Shown: piece after piece, positions 50,550 through 53,970 of the stretch
How positions within the stretch are numbered: position 1 is the stretch's first letter
Layout: the number at the start of each line of letters is the position of its first letter
Origin: Clostridiales bacterium
Lineage (GTDB): Bacteria; Bacillota; Clostridia; Oscillospirales; CAG-272
DNA: 53,970 nucleotides
Reading direction: 5' to 3'
Assembly (NCBI GenBank): GCA_012727435.1
Contig: JAAYHB010000009.1
Span: 1 to 53,970 of the forward strand
Made by a program: the position numbers and the translations under genes
The notes under the pieces: generated by a model
What the model was told of the DNA's origin: nothing
What the model saw: only the letters and a program-made list of their open reading frames with translations
Database searches by the model: none

Positions 50550-51698
50550 TTATATATCCACCGGCTTGCCGGCAAGTATTATCCGCTCGATGGTGAAGCC
50601 ATAGTCCCCCTCGGGCCGCAAAAGCAGCGCGTCGGCGTATTTTCCCGGCTCAAGCGTGCCGACAAACTTATCAATTCCGACTGCCCGCGCCGGGTTGATG
50701 GTCGCGCAGGCCACGGCCTCCTCAAGCCCGATGTTGCAGAATTTCATAAGATTAAGCACGCCCTCAAAGAGATTAAGCGTGCTGCCGGCCAGCGCGCCGT
50801 CGGCAGTCAGCGCCCTGCCTTCCTTTACGGTAATCTCAACGCCGGCCAGCCGGTAATGCCCGTCAGGGCAGCCGGTGCCGGCCGACGAATCGCTGACGAG
50901 TATCGTCCTCTCCCGGCCAAGGCATCTGTATGCCATCTTTATCATCTCGGGCGAAATGTGGATTCCGTCGCAGATAAGCTCGCAGAAGGCACTGCCGATA
51001 AGCGCCGCGCAAACCACGCCCCCCGCCCGGTGGTGCATCGGCGGCATGGCGTTGAACAGGTGGGAGTAGACCGAAATCCCTCTTTGCTCGGCTGAGAGCG
51101 CCTCGTCGTAGGTCATCATGGTGTGACCGGCCGCGGCGGTGCCTCCCAGTTCAAGCACGCGGGAGAGAAACTCTCCGTCGGTATCAAGCTCGGGCGCAAA
51201 GGTGATATGGAAGGGCAGCCCCGCCTGCCTTATCAGCACCTCAAGCTCGCCGGTATCAGGGCGAACGATCAGATCCTTGGCCTGTGCCCCGTGCTTGCCG
51301 GGATTAATATATCTGCCCTCAAGATGAAGTCCGATAAAACGTGCACCGCCGTTATCCCTCGCCGCGTTTATCCTGTCCATGGCTGAAAGCCACTTGTCAA
51401 ATGGAGCGGTGGCCAGCGTCGGCATGACCGTAGTGACGCCCGACTCAAGATAAGACTTTGCCATCACCAAAAGCTCGTCGTGCCCGGCGTCGCAAAAGTC
51501 ATATCCGGCCCGCCCGTGGGTGTGTATGTCGATAAGACCCGGGACAAGATATGCCCCGCCGGCGTCGAGCACCATATCAAATTCTATGCCATGGCTCTCC
51601 TGCGGCCGGATTATGCCGTCAACCGAAACAAGCTTCCCGCGCCTGAACGAGAAAGAGGCGCTGTCATATATCAGGGCGTTGTCAACAAGAAGCCGCAT
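50550..51698 (-). CDS. nagA: N-acetylglucosamine-6-phosphate deacetylase
   Basis: 382 residues, amidohydrolase superfamily. It has HTHG (His59, His61), 'GLHLEGRYINPGKHGAQ' (metal Glu), 'GHTMMTYDEAL', 'HLFNAMPPMHHRAGG' and the catalytic Asp in VSDSSAGTG. It releases acetate from GlcNAc-6-P, feeding amino-sugar catabolism and wall recycling. No nagB or PTS gene is adjacent. GGGGGG precedes the ATG and a clear promoter lies upstream. Confidence 0.95.
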   Translation of the reverse strand: MRLLVDNALIYDSASFSFRRGKLVSVDGIIRPQESHGIEFDMVLDAGGAYLVPGLIDIHTHGRAGYDFCDAGHDELLVMAKSYLESGVTTVMPTLATAPFDKWLSAMDRINAARDNGGARFIGLHLEGRYINPGKHGAQAKDLIVRPDTGELEVLIRQAGLPFHITFAPELDTDGEFLSRVLELGGTAAAGHTMMTYDEALSAEQRGISVYSHLFNAMPPMHHRAGGVVCAALIGSAFCELICDGIHISPEMIKMAYRCLGRERTILVSDSSAGTGCPDGHYRLAGVEITVKEGRALTADGALAGSTLNLFEGVLNLMKFCNIGLEEAVACATINPARAVGIDKFVGTLEPGKYADALLLRPEGDYGFTIERIILAGKPVDI

Positions 51699-51730
51699 AA
51701 TGCCCCCCGATGATAAATACCTGTTGTATT

Positions 51731-51759
51731 ATTATAGCAGTAATCGGCTGATATTACAA
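51731..51759 (-). promoter_or_regulatory. Promoter of nagA
   Basis: The minus strand reads TTGTAA (51754-51759), 17 bp, TATAAT (51731-51736), about 30 nt before the ATG. Confidence 0.75.
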
Positions 51760-51802
51760 TAAAAAAACCGAAATTTGCCGGCAAAATCGGCACGGCACCA
51801 AT

Positions 51803-51868
51803 GCGGGGCGTTGCCCGCTCCTCACTTAAGGGACTCAAATAAGGAAAAAATCTCTTAAGAATCCTTAA
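51803..51868 (-). repeat. Dispersed hairpin repeat, copy 3 (reversed, diverged)
   Basis: The minus strand starts TTAAGGATTCTTAAGAG and ends with GAGGAGCGGGCAACGCCCCGC. It has the same order of parts as copy 2: a GGATTCTTAAG start, a T-rich stem, CTTAAG, and a terminal GC hairpin, but the sequence in both stems is changed. It fills most of the gap between the ECF transporter and nagA genes. Confidence 0.6.
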
Positions 51869-51927
51869 AACCATAATAAATAGGTATGATGGTCTGTAAA
51901 TTACCATTCATTTATAAACTTCTGCTC

Positions 51928-51960
51928 ACAAACAATAACCTGCGGCAAAACCGCCGCAGG
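51928..51960 (-). terminator. Terminator after the ECF S-component gene
   Basis: The perfect stem CCTGCGGC/GCCGCAGG (51939-51946, 51953-51960) is followed on the minus strand by TTATTGTTTGT. On the plus strand T6 follows at 51965-51970, but no plus-strand gene ends here. Confidence 0.75.
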
Positions 51961-51992
51961 CCTGTTTTTTCATAATAATATTATTCCCTGCC

Positions 51993-52502
51993 TCACATCT
52001 CACGAAAGTACCTTATCTTCATTACGGGATGAATGATGAGCGACGCAAGAGCTATACCCGACAACCCCTGTATCAGGTTGGGAATGATGTTTGCCAGCGC
52101 GCCGGGGGTGCCGTACAGAAAAACCTCGTAGCCAAAATACCCGACGACCATAATCAACTCCGCAACCAGGGCGCCCATTACATATTTAATAATGTTTGCC
52201 GCCCTGCCGCCGCGTATCAGGTTCATGACCCAAAAAGCCGCCGCCGCCATTAGTCCCTTTATTATAAATGTCGCGGGCATGTAAATGACGTATCCTAAAA
52301 TCAGGTCGGTGAGCATAGAGCCCACCGCCGCGGCCACGGCGCCCCAGAAGGGGCCTAAAATCCAGCCCGCGACAAGCACAAAACAGTCGCCGAGGTGTAT
52401 ATAGCCTGTCGCCGAGTAGGACAGAACTGTAAGCGTCGAGATGCAGACAAGCGCCGCAAAAAGGGCTGCGGTGACCATTTTTCTTATGTTTTCGGACTTC
52501 AT
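51993..52502 (-). CDS. ECF transporter S component
   Basis: 169 residues with five or six hydrophobic segments. The first two segments and the loop 'GYIHLGDCFVLVAGWILGPFWGAVAAAVGS' (read in parts) are typical of substrate-binding S components of energy-coupling-factor vitamin importers. The substrate is unclear: no vitamin pathway gene or recognisable riboswitch is adjacent, and metA lies just upstream. The ATPase and T components must be encoded elsewhere, as in group II ECF systems. ATG 52502 has AAGAGGAG upstream; a frame to 52595 adds 31 unconserved residues. Confidence 0.85.
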   Translation of the reverse strand: MKSENIRKMVTAALFAALVCISTLTVLSYSATGYIHLGDCFVLVAGWILGPFWGAVAAAVGSMLTDLILGYVIYMPATFIIKGLMAAAAFWVMNLIRGGRAANIIKYVMGALVAELIMVVGYFGYEVFLYGTPGALANIIPNLIQGLSGIALASLIIHPVMKIRYFREM

Positions 52503-52595
52503 ACTCAATTGACTCCTCTTGTGACCCGGCCTGTCATCCACGGAAGGTCCCGCCGGGCTCGGCCGCGCCGAGGAAACAAAAACTCGTAATGACAA

Positions 52596-53534
52596 TCACA
52601 AACCTTCCCCGTTAGGTCCAGAGATGGCATTTATGTCATAGGGGGTTGTCTGGTAGACATAATAGTTGAGCCAGTTTGAGAAGAGCAGGTTTGCCGCGCT
52701 CCTCCACTTCACCGGCGGGCGTTTGGTCTCGTCGTCGTCAGGGTAGTAGTTGACCGGCTTCTCTATGGGAAGCCCGGCTTTCTTGTCACGCAGGTATTCA
52801 CGCTCGAGCGTGTCGGCGTCGTATTCCGAGTGTCCGGTGACAAAAACCTGCCTGCCGCGCTTGGTCATGCAGATATACACTCCGGCTTCCTTTGAGCTTG
52901 AGATGATTTTAAGCTCAGGTGCCTTCTCTATGTCCTCGCGGCGGACGGTCGTGTGCCTTGAGTGCGGAACCCAGAACTCGTCGTCAAAGCCGCGGACCAG
53001 CATTGAACGCGGGTAATCGAGAGTATGCCTGAAAATACCGAAAAGCTTTTTTTCAAGAGGGTATTTTTTAATTCCGTAGTGATAATAAAGCCCGGCCTGC
53101 GCCCCCCAGCAGATATGGAAGGTGCTGGTGACGTTTGTTTTGCTCCACTCCATTATCGAGCAGAGCTCCTCCCAGTATTCGACCTCCTCAAACTCAAGCT
53201 TCTCAACCGGCGCGCCGGTGATAATCAGCCCGTCGAATTTGCGGTGCTTGACCTCGTCAAAGGTTTTGTAGAATGCCAGCAAATGCTCGGCTGAGGTATT
53301 CTTTGACTTGTGGGTGGCGGTGTGAAGCAGTTCAAGCTCGACCTGAAGCGGCGTATTCCCGATAAGCCGGGCAATCTGGGTTTCGGTGACTATCTTTGTG
53401 GGCATGAGGTTGAGCATGAGGATATGCAGCGGGCGTATGTCCTGGGTCAGCGCCCGCGTTTCGGTCATGACAAATATGTTCTCCTCCATGAGGATATTTG
53501 TCGCAGGAAGCGAGTTTGGAATCTTGATCGGCAT
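52596..53534 (-). CDS. metA: Homoserine O-acyltransferase, probably acetyl-CoA dependent
   Basis: 312 residues, MetA family, first committed step of methionine synthesis from homoserine. The nucleophile Cys142 is in [10 protein letters not shown] and the catalytic His in VTGHSEYD. Residue 111 is Glu in [12 protein letters not shown]. Glu at this position is known to favour acetyl-CoA, and Gly favours succinyl-CoA, so O-acetylhomoserine is the likely product. AAAGGAGG precedes the ATG. It has its own promoter; the S component gene lies 93 nt downstream. Confidence 0.95.
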   Translation of the reverse strand: MPIKIPNSLPATNILMEENIFVMTETRALTQDIRPLHILMLNLMPTKIVTETQIARLIGNTPLQVELELLHTATHKSKNTSAEHLLAFYKTFDEVKHRKFDGLIITGAPVEKLEFEEVEYWEELCSIMEWSKTNVTSTFHICWGAQAGLYYHYGIKKYPLEKKLFGIFRHTLDYPRSMLVRGFDDEFWVPHSRHTTVRREDIEKAPELKIISSSKEAGVYICMTKRGRQVFVTGHSEYDADTLEREYLRDKKAGLPIEKPVNYYPDDDETKRPPVKWRSAANLLFSNWLNYYVYQTTPYDINAISGPNGEGL

Positions 53535-53612
53535 GTTTTACCTCCTTTTGCTCAACCTCGGGATTTGTCATGTGCCTGCCCTATGTCGGCAATTGGCATT
53601 CTTAATTACGAT

Positions 53613-53635
53613 CCCAAGTATAAAAAAATCTTGGG
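53613..53635 (-). promoter_or_regulatory. Hairpin in the metA leader
   Basis: The arms CCCAAG (53613-53618) and CTTGGG (53630-53635) surround an A/T-rich loop, about 30 nt after the predicted transcription start. The ~120-nt leader does not match SAM-I, SAM-II or T-box patterns that I can recognise. The hairpin could be a minor stabilising stem. Confidence 0.35.
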
Positions 53636-53661
53636 TCTATTCTGATTTTTGGGGATAAGAA

Positions 53662-53690
53662 ATTATAACATATGTCGATTGATATTACAA
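53662..53690 (-). promoter_or_regulatory. Promoter of metA
   Basis: The minus strand reads TTGTAA (53685-53690), 17 bp, TATAAT (53662-53667). It lies in the 361-bp gap between the rRNA terminator and metA. Confidence 0.75.
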
Positions 53691-53769
53691 TGGTGTAATT
53701 TAATAAAAATAAACACCCGGGGGTCGGATAATATTGATTAGTCTGTCGGCAAAAGGTTATGGCAGGATA

Positions 53770-53805
53770 TACAAAAAGCAGCACGTCGTCTTCGAGTGCT
53801 GCTTT
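53770..53805 (-). terminator. rRNA operon terminator
   Basis: The perfect 10-bp stem AAAGCAGCAC/GTGCTGCTTT (53775-53784, 53796-53805) is followed on the minus strand by TTTTTGTAT. It lies about 90 nt after the 23S 3' end. Confidence 0.9.
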
Positions 53806-53895
53806 ATCATGCACCCATTGAGAACCGAACAAAGGAGTACAGTAGGTGAGCAGAAAAGAAACTCAGGATAATTGAGATATAAGAACCTTTATGGA

Positions 53896-53970
53896 GGTTC
53901 AAGCCCTCGGTCTATTAGTATCGGTCAGCTCAATGCATTGCTGCACTTACACCTCCGACCTATCGAACTC
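53896..53970 (-). rRNA. 23S ribosomal RNA, 3' end (partial)
   Basis: The minus strand ends ...GAGCTGACCGATACTAATAGACCGAGGGCTTGAACC, read in segments, which is the conserved 3' terminus of bacterial 23S rRNA (compare GAGCTGAC.AATACTAATCGATCGAGGACTT in Bacillus). The gene continues past the right edge. Only about 90 nt separate its end from a terminator, too little for a 5S rRNA gene (~117 nt), and no 5S-like sequence is present there. Confidence 0.95.

Noticed and set aside
52503-52595. Vitamin riboswitch before the ECF S-component gene.
   Set aside because: The 93-nt gap contains a GC palindrome but is too short and lacks TPP, FMN, THF or cobalamin core motifs.
53535-53655. SAM or T-box riboswitch in the metA leader.
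   Set aside because: The leader is only ~120 nt with a single small stem and lacks the conserved core sequences of SAM-I, SAM-II or T-box RNAs.
1-53970. tRNA genes, CRISPR arrays, insertion sequences, prophage genes.
   Set aside because: I read the intergenic gaps for T-loop signatures, spaced repeats and transposase or integrase motifs and found none.

Overview
The window looks like chromosomal core DNA of a moderately GC-rich, endospore-forming member of the Clostridia, probably in or near the Oscillospirales. The evidence is a spoIIGA-sigE pair, a spoIIAA-spoIIAB-sigF operon, a dgt-dnaG-rpoD cluster, paired DUF421/DUF4363 genes, GlnRS next to GluRS, and AGGAGG-type ribosome binding sites. 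The family-level placement is inference from gene content only. I see no transposase, phage gene, CRISPR array or tRNA gene. The 45 protein-coding loci are almost all housekeeping.

The segment lies between two leftward-transcribed rRNA units. At the left edge a perfect TTGACA-17-TATAAT promoter on the minus strand, followed by a hairpin and a boxA-like sequence, points out of the window. At the right edge the last ~75 nt of a minus-strand 23S rRNA enter, followed by a terminator with no room for a 5S gene.

Layout: (1) 342-1384 (+): DUF421 and DUF4363 membrane proteins. (2) 1433-9510 (-): dgt, dnaG and rpoD (with an unusually acidic N-terminus), then an orphan solute-binding lipoprotein and a lipoprotein nuclease/phosphatase. 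(3) 9761-11355 (+): spoIIGA-sigE, the mother-cell sigma factor and its processing protease. (4) 11360-15121 (-): a DUF1015 protein, rpmE with a structured leader, a frameshifted hflX, and a YigZ-family gene. (5) 15277-18743 (+): an ABC exporter and a diguanylate cyclase. (6) 18821-25653 (-): rlmB, a large acidic membrane protein that appears to be a catalytically dead P-type ATPase, the TIGR03960/TIGR03936 radical-SAM pair, and a small membrane protein. (7) 26040-34595 (+): a long operon of translation, tRNA-modification and isoprenoid genes (metallo-hydrolase, gltX, glnS, DUF1294, a DUF896-TsaE fusion, tsaB, rpiB, ispD, ispF), then rpe. (8) 34782-38585 (-): response regulator, histidine kinase, HtrA protease. 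(9) 39065-42384 (+): ychF, trmB, nitroreductase, truB. (10) 42500-53534 (-): metA, ECF transporter S component, nagA, a DUF975-like membrane protein, metG, tatD, an EF-G-like GTPase, and spoIIAA-spoIIAB-sigF.

The most unusual items are the P-type-ATPase-like pseudoenzyme (21977-24796), the DUF896-TsaE fusion, the hflX frameshift, the Asp-rich N-terminus of RpoD, the rpmE leader, a dispersed hairpin repeat in at least three intergenic gaps, and the missing 5S next to the 23S gene. No search could be run, so all family names rest on recognising motifs in the translated sequence.
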